NCBI GenBank assembly: GCA_046728115.1
Contig: JBKPDW010000025.1
Location: forward strand, 1 to 35,062
Direction of reading: 5' to 3'
Source: CAVSWN01 sp046728115
GTDB taxonomy: Bacteria; Acidobacteriota; Vicinamibacteria; Vicinamibacterales; CAVVIG01
DNA length: 35,062 bases
This document shows, piece by piece, positions 16,826 through 25,365 of the stretch. Under the pieces are notes generated by a model. The model did no database searches. It was not told the DNA's origin and saw only the letters and a list, made by a program, of their open reading frames with translations. The position numbers and the translations under genes are program-made. Every line of letters begins with the position of its first letter. Position 1 is the stretch's first letter.

Positions 16826-17689
16826 TCAGGCCAACGCTTTTCCATACAGCGCGAGCAGGCGGCTCCACGCTTTCTCGGCCTGTGGCTCGTTGTAGACCTG
16901 CGAGTCGGGAGGACACCAGCCGTGGGCGGCGCCAGCGTAGACTTCGATTTCTGCAGGCAGATTCGCCTTGGCGAACGTCTCCTTGAGCACGTTCTTCTCA
17001 TCGGGCGACCGCTTATCGTCGTTGTCGGCAATTTCGATGAGGAACTGCGCCTTGGTCTTCGCGGCTTGCAGGTGCGGGCTGTTTGGATTGGTGGTCACCA
17101 GTCCGCCGCCATGGAATGACGCAACCGCGCCGACGCGATCGGGCACCGCAGCCGCCGTGCGAAACGCAATCGGGCCGCCCATGCAATAGCCCTGGGTGCC
17201 CACCTTCCGGTTCCTGGCAACCGAAGATTGCTGGTCCAGCCATCCGATGAACGCCTTCGCATCGGTCATGTGCGTCGTCTCGTTCAGCGCCTGCGCCAGC
17301 GGCATCAGCTGCGGGATGGGGGTCGCGGCGCCGGCTTCGGCAGTCGGCGCTTTCTTGACGCGGTAGAACGGATTCACCACGAGCACCGAGTACCCCGATT
17401 CGGCGAGCCGCTTGCCCATCTGGCGGAACGCCGGACGCAGGCCGAAGATGTCGGGCCACATGAGCACGCCTGGAGCCGTGCCGCTCGCCGGGTGCACGAA
17501 GTAGCAGTCGGCGGTGCCGTCCGGCGTGGTCACGTTGACGTCCGAGTCGTTCACCGCAACCGCGTTCGTCACCTTCGGCAACATCAGGGCGATGCCGGCT
17601 CCCACGAGGACGCCGAACTGCCGCCGTGTCACCAATCCGCGCGCCTCGTACTCCTGTCGATCTTTCTCAAATTGGTCCTGATCGCACAT
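16826..17689 (-). CDS. Dienelactone hydrolase family protein, probably Tat-exported
   Basis: A 287-residue alpha/beta hydrolase. TRRQFGVLVGAGIAL (residues 21-35) is a twin-arginine-like signal, though with a long N-region, so the protein probably goes to the periplasm. The dienelactone-hydrolase triad can be placed: Cys169 in GYCMGG as nucleophile, an Asp in ADNDDKR (222-225) and His256 in AAHGW. Asp80 and the MWPDIFGL segment fit the oxyanion/Glu region of the family. Members hydrolyse dienelactones or other esters; the natural substrate is unknown. An AAGGAGCG ribosome site precedes the ATG. It lies 179 nt upstream of the receptor on the same strand; co-transcription is possible. The stretch 17690-17909 has no feature I can support. 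Confidence 0.88.
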   Translation of the reverse strand: MCDQDQFEKDRQEYEARGLVTRRQFGVLVGAGIALMLPKVTNAVAVNDSDVNVTTPDGTADCYFVHPASGTAPGVLMWPDIFGLRPAFRQMGKRLAESGYSVLVVNPFYRVKKAPTAEAGAATPIPQLMPLAQALNETTHMTDAKAFIGWLDQQSSVARNRKVGTQGYCMGGPIAFRTAAAVPDRVGAVASFHGGGLVTTNPNSPHLQAAKTKAQFLIEIADNDDKRSPDEKNVLKETFAKANLPAEIEVYAGAAHGWCPPDSQVYNEPQAEKAWSRLLALYGKALA

Positions 17690-17909
17690 ATTCGCTCCTT
17701 CTGAACGATTGATCGCGCGTCGGCCTTACACGTACGGCGACACTCTATTACGATTCGCTGCCTGCCGGTGCATTGAACTGCGCCGGCTCTTCCAAACCGG
17801 AGCACGGCGGTTGTTCGTCGGGAGTGAACCGAGACGGCGTCGCGTGACAGATGGAGTCGGCGCAGGTGCCGCGCCTCACTGGTCTGGTTGAGGCAGGTCG
17901 TTCATGCCG

Positions 17910-18359
17910 CTACCAGGCCAGAGGACTCTCCCAGACACGAGTGAGCAGCGCCTTGAGATCGGCAAATGGCTTGGGCCCCAGCTCCGCGATCCATTCACGC
18001 TCGATGTCACGAAGGATGTCGGCGATTTTCGAGTACGCGGCGCGTCCTCGCCTGGTAAGGCGGACCATGCGCGTCCGCCCGTCGTCCTGTGCGGCTGACC
18101 GTGCGACATAGCCGGAACCTTCGAGGCTTCGGAGCAGCTGGTTCATGGCCTGTTTGCTCATGCCGGCACGTTCGGCGAGCGTGCTTGGGCGCACTCCGTG
18201 CGGTCCCGGAAACTGCAGCACCGCCATATGCGGCAGGCGCAGCTCGTCGAAGCCGGACGCATTCAGCTCCTTGATAATCCGGCGGTGAATGGCGTGAGAC
18301 GGGACGCGCATCAACGCGCCGATGAGCGGTGGAGCCGGTAACCGTGAAAGCATTGACAT
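17910..18359 (-). CDS. MarR-family transcriptional regulator
   Basis: A 149-residue regulator (start at 18359; an in-frame ATG at 18353 is equally possible). The winged-helix core is seen in LRLPHMAVLQFPGPHGVRPS, TLAERAGMSKQAMNQLLRSL, EGSGYVARSAAQDDGRTRMV and RLTRRGRAAYSKI. The wing residues DDGRTRMVRLT are diagnostic. MarR proteins bind palindromic operators as dimers and release them on binding a small phenolic or similar ligand or on oxidation. It is transcribed divergently from a cupin gene, with a perfect 10-bp inverted repeat in the 60-bp gap, so it most likely represses itself and the cupin. A longer open frame continues upstream but lies opposite the cupin gene and is not used. Confidence 0.88.
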   Translation of the reverse strand: MSMLSRLPAPPLIGALMRVPSHAIHRRIIKELNASGFDELRLPHMAVLQFPGPHGVRPSTLAERAGMSKQAMNQLLRSLEGSGYVARSAAQDDGRTRMVRLTRRGRAAYSKIADILRDIEREWIAELGPKPFADLKALLTRVWESPLAW

Positions 18360-18363
18360 CTTC

Positions 18364-18407
18364 AGTAAAGATAGTTTACCATCACTTCGTGGTAAACTAC
18401 ATTTACT
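18364..18407. promoter_or_regulatory. MarR operator between divergent genes
   Basis: TAGTTTACCA (18372-18381) and TGGTAAACTA (18390-18399) form a perfect 10-bp inverted repeat with an 8-bp spacer, flanked by a second symmetric pair AGTAAA (18364-18369) and TTTACT (18402-18407). This AT-rich, doubly symmetric element fills the space between the MarR start and the cupin ribosome site (AAAGGAG, 18408-18414). It is the natural operator candidate for the adjacent MarR protein and overlaps where both promoters must lie. Confidence 0.75.
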
Positions 18408-18419
18408 AAAGGAGTCGAC

Positions 18420-18884
18420 ATGGCAGCCCAGACCATCGATCTCTCCGTCAATCCCTCCGATGAAACCATTGGTTTCGGGCCCCTCGTGGTCCGCTTCCTG
18501 CTCACCGGAGACAACTCGACCGGCAGCATCGCGGCCTTTGAGCTCACGGTCGGCGGCCACCAGCGCCTTCCGGCCCCGGCCCATAGCCACGACCATTATG
18601 AGGAGACGATCTATGGTCTCGACGGCGTGTTGACGTGGACCATCGGCGGAAGACCAATCGAGGTTGGGCCGGGGCAGGCGCTGTGCATCCCGCGCGGCGC
18701 GATTCACCGATTCGATAATCTGGGGAGCCACGACGCGAAAGCGCTCTGCGTCATTACGCCCGCCGCGATCGGTCCGCAGTATTTCCGCGAGGCGTTCGAG
18801 GTGATGAGGGCGGCCGGCGGGCAGCCGGACCGGGTCAAGATGGCAGAGATCATGCGCCGCCACGGGCTGACCCCCGCGGCGTAA
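18420..18884 (+). CDS. Cupin-domain protein under MarR control
   Basis: A 154-residue protein with one cupin barrel. The first motif PAPAHSHDHYEETIYGLDG (about residues 51-69) supplies His/Glu metal ligands, and the second, IPRGAIHRFDN (about 96-106), the last His. The C-terminal helix (YFREAFEVMRAAGGQPDRVK, AEIMRRHGL) is typical of quercetinase-like or AraC-arm-like cupins that bind small molecules; the reaction is not decidable from sequence. A good AAAGGAG ribosome site lies 5 nt before the ATG. Its promoter region is shared with the divergent MarR gene, so expression probably responds to that regulator's ligand. The stretch 18885-19128 holds no recognisable gene. Confidence 0.88.
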   Translation: MAAQTIDLSVNPSDETIGFGPLVVRFLLTGDNSTGSIAAFELTVGGHQRLPAPAHSHDHYEETIYGLDGVLTWTIGGRPIEVGPGQALCIPRGAIHRFDNLGSHDAKALCVITPAAIGPQYFREAFEVMRAAGGQPDRVKMAEIMRRHGLTPAA

Positions 18885-19128
18885 CGCCGCACGCCCGGCC
18901 TGGCAGAGGAAGCTCGGCCCATGAACGGCCCAAGGCGCAGGCTGGCGCCCCGTCCATCGATTTCGCTCGGGACTCGGGCTTGTCAGTCGTTCGCTGCGAT
19001 CGATTATGACGTCGGATTTCGCAGTCGACCGTGAACGTCTCACAACGACGTGGCGGAGCCGATTGGTCGACGCGGTGCCGCGAATCATCGCGAGCATCGC
19101 AGCCGCTCGTCGGTTCGGCGCTCATCGC

Positions 19129-19983
19129 TCATCGCCCGAGCGTCGCCACGAACTGCGCGACGGCGTCCCAATATGCACGCGGATCGGCAGGCTCGGGATC
19201 GTTGTGATCGCCGCCGGCAACCGCGAAGAATCGCTTCGGCCCTCCGATACGCTCGTACAGCGCGCGCCCGACCTCGAACGGAACGACCTGGTCGCGATCC
19301 CCGTGCATCACGAGCGCCGGCGTTGCCGCGCGCTGCACGAACTCGGCAGCCGGAAATCGATACGTTGAGAAGAGCGCCAGCAGCGCGAGCGGCGGCGACG
19401 ACCGCAGCAGGGAGCGCGCATCGGTGAAACCGGCCTCGAGGATGAGACCGTCAGGTTTCCGCACGGTCGCCGCATACGCCGCCATGACGACGCCGAGCGA
19501 GCGGCCCCAGTAAACGAGCGGCGCGTCGTGGCCGCGTTCGGTCCACACCCGCTCGACGACCGCGTCGACGTCGCGATAGAGGCCCCGTTCGGTCGGCCGT
19601 CCGCTGCTCGAGCCGTATCCCCGATAATCGAACGCCGCCACTTCATAACCGCGCCGGGCGATTCCCGCGAGGATGGGAGCCCACATCGAGAGGTTGCCGC
19701 CGTTCCCGTGAAAGTAGATGATCCGCGCACGCGGCGAGTGCTGCGGCAGGATCCACGCGCGCAGCCGTTCGCCGTCGTGCGTGTCGATCGAGACCACGTC
19801 GTAAAGGAGACGATAATCAGCTGGCGTGGTCGATTCGCCACCCAGCGGAAAAAACGCCAGCCGAGGCTCGAGCCAACGCACGGCAAGCGCCACACCGAAC
19901 AGCGTGAGAACGGCTGCGACGAGGAGGTACACGGGTCGTAGAGAATCAGAACACGTCCAGTAACTGTCGGATCCGCCGAACAT
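19129..19983 (-). CDS. Membrane-anchored alpha/beta hydrolase (serine aminopeptidase S33-like)
   Basis: A 284-residue protein with one N-terminal membrane helix (VYLLVAAVLTLFGVALAV, about residues 18-35) and an alpha/beta hydrolase domain outside or facing the membrane. The oxyanion strand YFHGNGGN (90-97) and RGYGSSSG (121-128) are typical of the YfhR/bem46-like group. The triad is Ser162 in WGRSLG, Asp231 in HGDRDQVVP and His260 in GGDHND. Substrate unknown; relatives act on esters or peptides. A single gene on the minus strand, 68 nt from the NTPase gene, which lies upstream in the same direction. The annotated start has no strong ribosome site, so a somewhat later start before the helix is possible. 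Confidence 0.85.
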   Translation of the reverse strand: MFGGSDSYWTCSDSLRPVYLLVAAVLTLFGVALAVRWLEPRLAFFPLGGESTTPADYRLLYDVVSIDTHDGERLRAWILPQHSPRARIIYFHGNGGNLSMWAPILAGIARRGYEVAAFDYRGYGSSSGRPTERGLYRDVDAVVERVWTERGHDAPLVYWGRSLGVVMAAYAATVRKPDGLILEAGFTDARSLLRSSPPLALLALFSTYRFPAAEFVQRAATPALVMHGDRDQVVPFEVGRALYERIGGPKRFFAVAGGDHNDPEPADPRAYWDAVAQFVATLGR

Positions 19984-20051
19984 AATCCCGGCGCGACCGA
20001 AACTCTGTCGCCCGCGGAGGTGAGTGTCAAGCGCCGCTCGTTACCAGGGGG

Positions 20052-20573
20052 TCACGATTTGCCGATGGCGCCGTGAATCCACGCCACGATGCGACTGGCC
20101 AGGATGTCGCGCGTTTTCGTCGTGACCGTCCACGTCTCGACGTCGCCGCGGCGCTTCACTGCTTCAATCAGCCCCCCGCCTCGCTGCGCAACAGTCGCCA
20201 CAAAGAGAGCGCCATCGTCCATGAGCTGCGTGACGGCGTCGACGAACACCGATGACAGGCACTCCATCTTGCCAATTTCGTCGATCAAGTAAATCGTCGC
20301 GCCGTTGCCGGGATCAGTCAGTGTGGCGGCGAATCGATCGATCATCGCCACGTCAACGCCGTACTTGCTGACCCGCGGCGGTGGCAAGTTAACGTGTGCG
20401 ATGATCGCGTCCTCGCCTGTGAACGCGCGAATCCGAAATCCACGCCGCTCGCGGCCGACACGGATTTCCTCCGTGTAGAAGCCGACGACATGAAAACCTG
20501 TGAGCTTTCGCGCGGCCTCGCGAAGGACCGTTGTCTTGCCGATGCCAGGCGGCCCCGTCAATAACAGGCCCAT
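20052..20573 (-). CDS. Nucleoside-triphosphatase, THEP1 family
   Basis: A 173-residue P-loop NTPase starting directly with the Walker A strand: GLLLTGPPGIGKTT (residues 2-15). The Walker B strand IYLIDEIGKMECLS (about 93-106) includes the DEIGKME signature of THEP1/NTPase_1 proteins, and the segment VVGFYTEEIR is also characteristic. Members are small ATP/GTP hydrolases of unclear physiology, found in archaea, thermophiles and scattered bacteria. The start codon abuts the divergent open frame of the winged-helix gene, leaving roughly 84 nt to that gene's likely GTG start for two promoters. Confidence 0.9.
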   Translation of the reverse strand: MGLLLTGPPGIGKTTVLREAARKLTGFHVVGFYTEEIRVGRERRGFRIRAFTGEDAIIAHVNLPPPRVSKYGVDVAMIDRFAATLTDPGNGATIYLIDEIGKMECLSSVFVDAVTQLMDDGALFVATVAQRGGGLIEAVKRRGDVETWTVTTKTRDILASRIVAWIHGAIGKS

Positions 20574-20657
20574 GTGGCAGGATACCTCACGCTTTGCCGT
20601 CTGACGGGCTTGCGACTACAGGCGCTTGTCGAGCGTGATCGAGGGGAGACTGTACAC

Positions 20658-21725
20658 GTGAATACGGATATCGCCGCCGAGCGACTTGCGAGTCAGCGCA
20701 TCACGCGACCGGAATCGCGCGACCCAGAGGATGTCGTGACATGGCTCGGTGCGGTGCAGGCACAGGATTACCCGTCCGCCAAATGGGCACTCGCACTGCG
20801 AATGTTGGATGGCGCGACTGCGGCCGGAATCGAGCGCTGCTTCAACGACGGCCGTATTCTCCGCACACACCTTATGCGCCCGACCTGGCACTTCGTCGCT
20901 GTTTCAGACATTCACTGGATGCTGGAGCTCACGGCCTCGCGTGTTCAGCGAGCGCTCGCCTACGCGTATCGACAATTTGGACTCGACAGTGCTACGCGCA
21001 TTCGCGGCACCCGAGTGATTGAACGGGTACTGAGCGCTGGACAACACCTGACGCGGGTCGAACTTGGCGCACATCTCGCCAGAATGGGTGTTGCAGTGAA
21101 GGGCGTCGGCCTCGCTCTGCTGACCGTGCATGCAGAACTGGAGCGCGTCGTCTGCAGCGGGCCGCAACGTGGAAAGCAGTTGACGTACGCGCTGCTCGCC
21201 CAGCGTGCTTCGCGTCCAAAACGCCTGTCGCGGGACGAAGCACTTGGTGAATTGGCAAAGCGCTATTTCAGGAGCCACGCTCCCGCCACCATTCGCGACT
21301 TCGCCTGGTGGTCCGGACTCACAATCACCGATGCCAGGCGAGGTCTCGAGATTTGCGGGGGACGGCAAGAAGTGATCGACGATTTGACTTACTGGAGGCT
21401 GAAACGGACGAAGGCGCGAGAACTCCGACCTCGCGTTGTGCACTTGTTGCCTGCTTACGACGAGTATCTCGTCGCGTACCGCGATCTCGATGCAGTGCCT
21501 CGTGCCAAAGGAGCGCGAGGGACATTGGAGCAGGCGCTCGTGACAGGGGGCCAGATCACGGGGACCTGGAAGGCCATCCCCAAGGGCAACGAAGTCGTCG
21601 TCGATGTCGCGACAATGCGGTCGCTGACCGTGACCGAACGGCGCGCGCTCTTCGAGACCGCGGCGCGTTATGGGCGCTTCCTGGAGAGGCCGGTATCAGT
21701 GTCCGGCCAGCTCGAAAGAAGCTGA
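20658..21725 (+). CDS. AlkZ-like winged-helix DNA-binding protein (HTH_42)
   Basis: A 355-residue member of the AlkZ/YcaQ-related HTH_42 family. It begins with AAERLASQRITRP and WLGAVQAQDYPSAKWALALR, the family's QAQ.Y...KW signature, followed by TWHFV, a series of winged-helix repeats (TRVELGAHLARMGVAVKG), and HLLPAYDEYLVAYRDL near residue 275, another hallmark. AlkZ proteins are DNA glycosylases for crosslinked or alkylated bases; this family also has non-enzymatic members, so glycosylase activity is inference. I chose GTG 20658 because GAGGGGAG lies about 10 nt upstream and family N-termini align there; the open frame extends back to a GTG at 20574. Divergent from the NTPase; followed by PadR after 77 nt. 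Confidence 0.85.
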   Translation: MNTDIAAERLASQRITRPESRDPEDVVTWLGAVQAQDYPSAKWALALRMLDGATAAGIERCFNDGRILRTHLMRPTWHFVAVSDIHWMLELTASRVQRALAYAYRQFGLDSATRIRGTRVIERVLSAGQHLTRVELGAHLARMGVAVKGVGLALLTVHAELERVVCSGPQRGKQLTYALLAQRASRPKRLSRDEALGELAKRYFRSHAPATIRDFAWWSGLTITDARRGLEICGGRQEVIDDLTYWRLKRTKARELRPRVVHLLPAYDEYLVAYRDLDAVPRAKGARGTLEQALVTGGQITGTWKAIPKGNEVVVDVATMRSLTVTERRALFETAARYGRFLERPVSVSGQLERS

Positions 21726-21767
21726 ACTGGCGCGCAGGCGACTCGAGTGGCGCACGCGCGCGTCCTT

Positions 21768-21782
21768 TACATGTGATATGTA
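21768..21782 (+). promoter_or_regulatory. Possible PadR operator
   Basis: TACAT (21768-21772) and ATGTA (21778-21782) form a 15-bp interrupted palindrome just upstream of the PadR ribosome site (AGGAGGAGGT, 21784-21793). PadR repressors commonly bind ATGT/ACAT-type dyads overlapping their own promoter, which makes this the candidate autoregulatory site. The evidence is symmetry and position only. Confidence 0.5.
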
Positions 21783-21802
21783 GAAGGAGGAGGTATGAGC
21801 CC

Positions 21803-22150
21803 GTGGCCGACGCTAAAGCCGACCTGCCGCAAGGAACTCTCGACCTGCTGATCCTCAAGATCGTCGCGCTCGGTCCGGTGCACGGGTACAGTATCGCCCA
21901 GCGGCTGCAGCAGGTGTCGCGCGACGTGGTCCAGGTGCCTCAGGGATCGCTCTACCCGGCGCTCCATCGCCTCGAAAACCGCGGTCTCCTCGCCGCCGAC
22001 TGGAGCGAGACCGAGAGCGGGCGCGACGCCAAGTTCTATCGCCTCACGAAGAAGGGCCGCGCGCAGCTCGAAGCGCAGACGGCGAGCTGGCGGCGCCTCA
22101 CCGCGGCCATCGGCTCGATCCTCCGGCTGTCGCAGGCAGGTGCCGAGTGA
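21803..22150 (+). CDS. PadR-family transcriptional regulator
   Basis: A 115-residue regulator of the small PadR-s2 type. Recognition comes from LPQGTLDLLILKIVALGPVH, GYSIAQRLQQVSRDVVQVPQ, GSLYPALHRLENRGLLAADW, and the closing YRLTKKGRAQLEAQTASWRR. I chose GTG 21803 with AGGAGGAGGT about 9 nt upstream; the nearby ATG at 21795 is in another frame. The stop overlaps the start of the ADOP permease (GTGA at 22147-22150), so the two are translationally coupled. The PadR-ADOP pair is a signature arrangement of Acidobacteriota; the regulator probably controls the permease in response to a hydrophobic compound. Confidence 0.92.
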   Translation: MADAKADLPQGTLDLLILKIVALGPVHGYSIAQRLQQVSRDVVQVPQGSLYPALHRLENRGLLAADWSETESGRDAKFYRLTKKGRAQLEAQTASWRRLTAAIGSILRLSQAGAE

Positions 22151-24780
22151 CCTGGTGGCGCCGCGTCGCGCGGCGACACGCGCTGGAGCGTGAGCTCGAC
22201 ACAGAGCTCCGCTTCCACATCGAGCAGCACGCCGCCGATCTTGCCGCGCGAGGTCTCGATCCGGATGAAGCGCTGCGGCGGGCGCGACTGGAGTTTGGCG
22301 GTCCGGAGCAGGTGAAGGAGGACTGCCGGGATGTGCGGGGCACACGCTGGCTCGAGGACCTGCTCCAGGACTGCCGCTACGCGATTCGTGGGTTCCGCAA
22401 GCTGCCCGGCTTTGCCACTGTCGCGCTGCTGATCCTCGCCGTCGGCATTAGCGCGACGACGGTGATGTTCACCCTCATCAACAGTGTCCTGCTCCGGCCG
22501 CTGTCGTTTGCGAATCCCGATCGATTGCTCACGTTGCACGGATCGACGGCGGCATTCGGCGAAACCTGGGGGTTCTCGTATCCGGACTTCGTCGACGCAC
22601 GAAGCGCCAGCCGTTCGATGACGATGTCCGCGTGGACCTACGGCGGCGGGACGATTAGCGCGCCGGGCGACCCCGAATATGTGGACGGCCGGCAGATCTC
22701 TGCGGATCTGTTTGCTGTGCTCGGTGTGCCGCTCGTGCAGGGGCGCGCGTTTCGCGCAGAAGACGATCGCCCCGGCGCCGCGCCAGTCGCCGTCATCAGC
22801 TACGGACTGTGGCAGCGGCGTTTCGGCGGCAGTCCCGCGGCGATCGGCGAGCGGCTCGTTTTCGAAGGAAAGCCGTACATGATTACCGGCGTGGCTGCGC
22901 GCATCACTCTTGACGGCGACGCGGATGTCTTCACGCCGATCGGCCAGAACACGGAACCGCGAATGCGCAATCGTGAAGCGCGATTCATCCACGTTCTCGC
23001 GCGCCTTGGTTCGGGCGTCACGATGGGTGAATGCCAGGCCGAGCTCGCGCTCATCGCACGCCGGCTGGCGGTCGAATATCCGAAAGAGGACGCCGGACGC
23101 GATCTGTTGGCCCGTCCGCTGCAGCAGGAAATCGTGGGAGACGTCGGGCCGACGCTCTGGCTCCTGCTTTCGGCCGTGAGCGCCGTGCTGCTGATCGCGT
23201 GCGTGAACATCGCGAGCCTGCTGCTGGCGCGCGCGGCGTCGCGCGAGCGGGAGCTCGCCACGCGCGTCGCGCTCGGCGCCACGCGCGGCCGTGTCATCCG
23301 GCAATGCCTCACGGAAAGCGCTGCGCTCGGGGTCGCCGGCGGCATCGTCGGCGTGCTCCTCGCCGCGGCGAGCGTGCGGCCGTTCGTCGCGTTCTGGCCC
23401 GGCAGCCTGCCGCGCAGCAACGAGATTCAGCTGGACTTGCGCATGCTGCTGGCGGCGCTGGCCGTCTCCATAGCGAGCAGCGTCGCATTCGGGCTCGCTC
23501 CTGCGCTGCGCGTTCCGATGGCCGGCATGGAAGCGACGCTCCGCGCCGGCGGCCGCGCGATTGCCGGCAGCTCGAAGCGTCTGCACAGTGCGTTCGTCGT
23601 GACCGAGCTCGCGATCGCCGTGGTGCTCCTCGTGTGCGCAGGTATCTTGGCCCGAACGCTGGTCGCGCTCTCGTCCCTCGAGCCCGGCCTGAACGTGCAC
23701 AACGTCCTGACCGCGCGTTTTGCCGTGTCGCCGGCTGTGCTCGATCGGCCCGCGCAGATCAGGGTGGCGTGGCAGGACGTGCTCGATCGCGCCCGCCGCG
23801 TACCGGGTGTCGCGTTCGTCGCTCTCACCGACATCGTGCCGATGCGCGTGGGCGAGAACGCGCTGCCGTATTCGACAACGGCTGCGGCGCGCCCGACGGC
23901 TGACTCGCCCGTTGCGCTCGCGTCGAGCGTAACGCCCGATTACCTGAAGGTGATGGGCATTCCGCTGCGCGCCGGCCGATTCTTCGACAACCACGATGGG
24001 ATCGACGCCGAACCGGTGGTGGTCGTCGACGACAACCTGGCCATACACGCATTCGGGCGCAAGGAGGTCGTCGGCGAACGGCTCTGGACCCCGGCGATGG
24101 GCGCGTCGCCGATTCGTATCGTCGGCGTCGTCGGCCACGTGCGTCATTGGGGTCTGGCGGCCGACGATCGGTCGCGCGTGCGCGATCAAATGTACTATCC
24201 GTTCGCACAGGTCCCGGCGCCGCTTCTGCGCGTGTTCTCGACCTTCATGTCGATCACTGCGCGGACGACGATTCCGCCGCTGGACCTGGTCGAACCGCTG
24301 CGGAGGGAACTGCGCGGCGCCGCGGGCGATCAGGCCTTGTACGAAGTTCGGACGATGGAGCAGCTGGTCCTCGGGTCGCTCGCGCGCCAGCGTTTCCTCG
24401 TTCTGCTGTTCGGAACGTTCGGCGGCGTCGCGCTGCTGCTCGCCTGTGTCGGTGTGTACGGGGTCTTTGCCTATCTGACGAGCCAGCGCGCGGCAGAGAT
24501 TGGCGTGCGCATGGCGCTTGGCGCGACCGCGCGTGACGTCGTCCGGCTCGTGCTGCGACAGAGCGCCACACTCATCGCGATCGGCGCCGCCGCAGGACTT
24601 TGCGGCGCGTGGGCGGCAGCACGATTGCTGGAGCGGTTCGTAGAGGGCATGCGGCCCGCCGATCCGGCCACGCTCGCGGTGATGACCGCGCTCCTGGTCG
24701 CCGCCGCCTTGTGGGCCAGCTACGTGCCCGCCCGTCGCGCCAGCCATATGGACGCCACGCAGGCGCTACGCCAGGATTAG
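22147..24780 (+). CDS. ADOP-family permease (FtsX/MacB-type ABC transporter permease)
   Basis: An 877-residue membrane protein of the acidobacterial duplicated orphan permease type. It has an N-terminal cytoplasmic domain (1-85, with LRFHIEQHAADLAARGLDPD and ARLEFGG), the first helix at about 89-113 (FATVALLILAVGISATTVMF), a MacB-like periplasmic domain, an FtsX block with ARAASRERELATRVALGATR, a second periplasmic domain, and a last FtsX block with AYLTSQRAAEIGVRMALGAT and VPARRASHMDATQALRQ at the end. The two FtsX halves reflect the internal duplication. No ATPase is encoded next to it, as is usual for ADOP proteins. Mechanistic substrate unknown; MacB relatives move lipoproteins, toxins or antibiotics. 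Starts with GTG overlapping the PadR stop. Confidence 0.93.
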   Translation: MTWWRRVARRHALERELDTELRFHIEQHAADLAARGLDPDEALRRARLEFGGPEQVKEDCRDVRGTRWLEDLLQDCRYAIRGFRKLPGFATVALLILAVGISATTVMFTLINSVLLRPLSFANPDRLLTLHGSTAAFGETWGFSYPDFVDARSASRSMTMSAWTYGGGTISAPGDPEYVDGRQISADLFAVLGVPLVQGRAFRAEDDRPGAAPVAVISYGLWQRRFGGSPAAIGERLVFEGKPYMITGVAARITLDGDADVFTPIGQNTEPRMRNREARFIHVLARLGSGVTMGECQAELALIARRLAVEYPKEDAGRDLLARPLQQEIVGDVGPTLWLLLSAVSAVLLIACVNIASLLLARAASRERELATRVALGATRGRVIRQCLTESAALGVAGGIVGVLLAAASVRPFVAFWPGSLPRSNEIQLDLRMLLAALAVSIASSVAFGLAPALRVPMAGMEATLRAGGRAIAGSSKRLHSAFVVTELAIAVVLLVCAGILARTLVALSSLEPGLNVHNVLTARFAVSPAVLDRPAQIRVAWQDVLDRARRVPGVAFVALTDIVPMRVGENALPYSTTAAARPTADSPVALASSVTPDYLKVMGIPLRAGRFFDNHDGIDAEPVVVVDDNLAIHAFGRKEVVGERLWTPAMGASPIRIVGVVGHVRHWGLAADDRSRVRDQMYYPFAQVPAPLLRVFSTFMSITARTTIPPLDLVEPLRRELRGAAGDQALYEVRTMEQLVLGSLARQRFLVLLFGTFGGVALLLACVGVYGVFAYLTSQRAAEIGVRMALGATARDVVRLVLRQSATLIAIGAAAGLCGAWAAARLLERFVEGMRPADPATLAVMTALLVAAALWASYVPARRASHMDATQALRQD

Positions 24781-24875
24781 CCGCGGAGCGGATGCCCGGT
24801 AGGGTGACGACCCACGAGGCCGAGAGCGCCAGCGTCGTCGGTTGCGTGCCGGGTTGGGTGGGGCTCACGCACGAG

Positions 24876-25247
24876 TCAATCGCCGGTCGGTTGAACGGTC
24901 GCGGCTTCCAGCATCAACACGACCGAGCGTTCCGGCGCTCTGGTGCAGTGCATAACGCCATGTGGTACCAGGAACCCCTGGCCTGGCCGGAGTTCCACGC
25001 TGTGACCTTCCAGATCGATCAAGAATCGACCCTCGACCACATAGAAAAATTCATCTTCCTTCTCGTGCTTGTGCCAATGAAACTCACCGTGCAAGACGCC
25101 TAACCGCACGACGGAGTCATTCACGCGGCACAGTGTCTGATTGAACCACTGCTGCCGGCATGCCGCAGCGAGCTCCTTCACGTCGATCAACTCGAGACCA
25201 GCGAACTTCACGTCGGTGTTGATGGAATACGTCGTTTGAGAAGCCAT
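24876..25247 (-). CDS. Cupin protein, possibly the last cassette gene
   Basis: A 123-residue single cupin. LHGEFHWHKHEKEDEFFYVV supplies the first metal-binding motif (His, His, Glu) and GFLVPHGVMHCTRAPE the second His. The start at 25247 follows GGGGGTGG and lies 31 nt from the inner end of attC-A, just as cassette genes start close to the preceding site. However, no attC-like sequence follows its stop (24781-24875), so it is either the terminal cassette with a lost site or the first chromosomal gene after the array. Similar proteins bind small molecules or isomerise sugars; activity unknown. Confidence 0.85.
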   Translation of the reverse strand: MASQTTYSINTDVKFAGLELIDVKELAAACRQQWFNQTLCRVNDSVVRLGVLHGEFHWHKHEKEDEFFYVVEGRFLIDLEGHSVELRPGQGFLVPHGVMHCTRAPERSVVLMLEAATVQPTGD

Positions 25248-25277
25248 GTCCACCCCCTGAAGTCTTCCCGCGCCGCC

Positions 25278-25351
25278 TATCAACGTTGCGTTTCAGCCGC
25301 GGCGGCTCATGATCGCACCGGCCGCCGTCGGCTGTAAAAGGTTGGTTAGGC
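25278..25351 (-). repeat. attC-A (74 bp)
   Basis: Gene-side core GCCTAAC (25345-25351, read on the minus strand) matches RYYYAAC. The far core GTTGATA (25278-25284) is degenerate. The inner arms CTTTTACAGCCG (gene side) and GCGTTTCAGCCG pair once one A on the gene side is left unpaired. It follows the stop of the membrane-protein gene by 14 nt and is the outermost and least conserved site. Confidence 0.65.
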
Positions 25352-25365
25352 CACACACCTCCGTG

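Noticed and set aside
18360..19097. Upstream extension of the MarR frame
   Set aside because: It lies opposite the cupin gene and would cross the operator; MarR proteins begin at about 18359.
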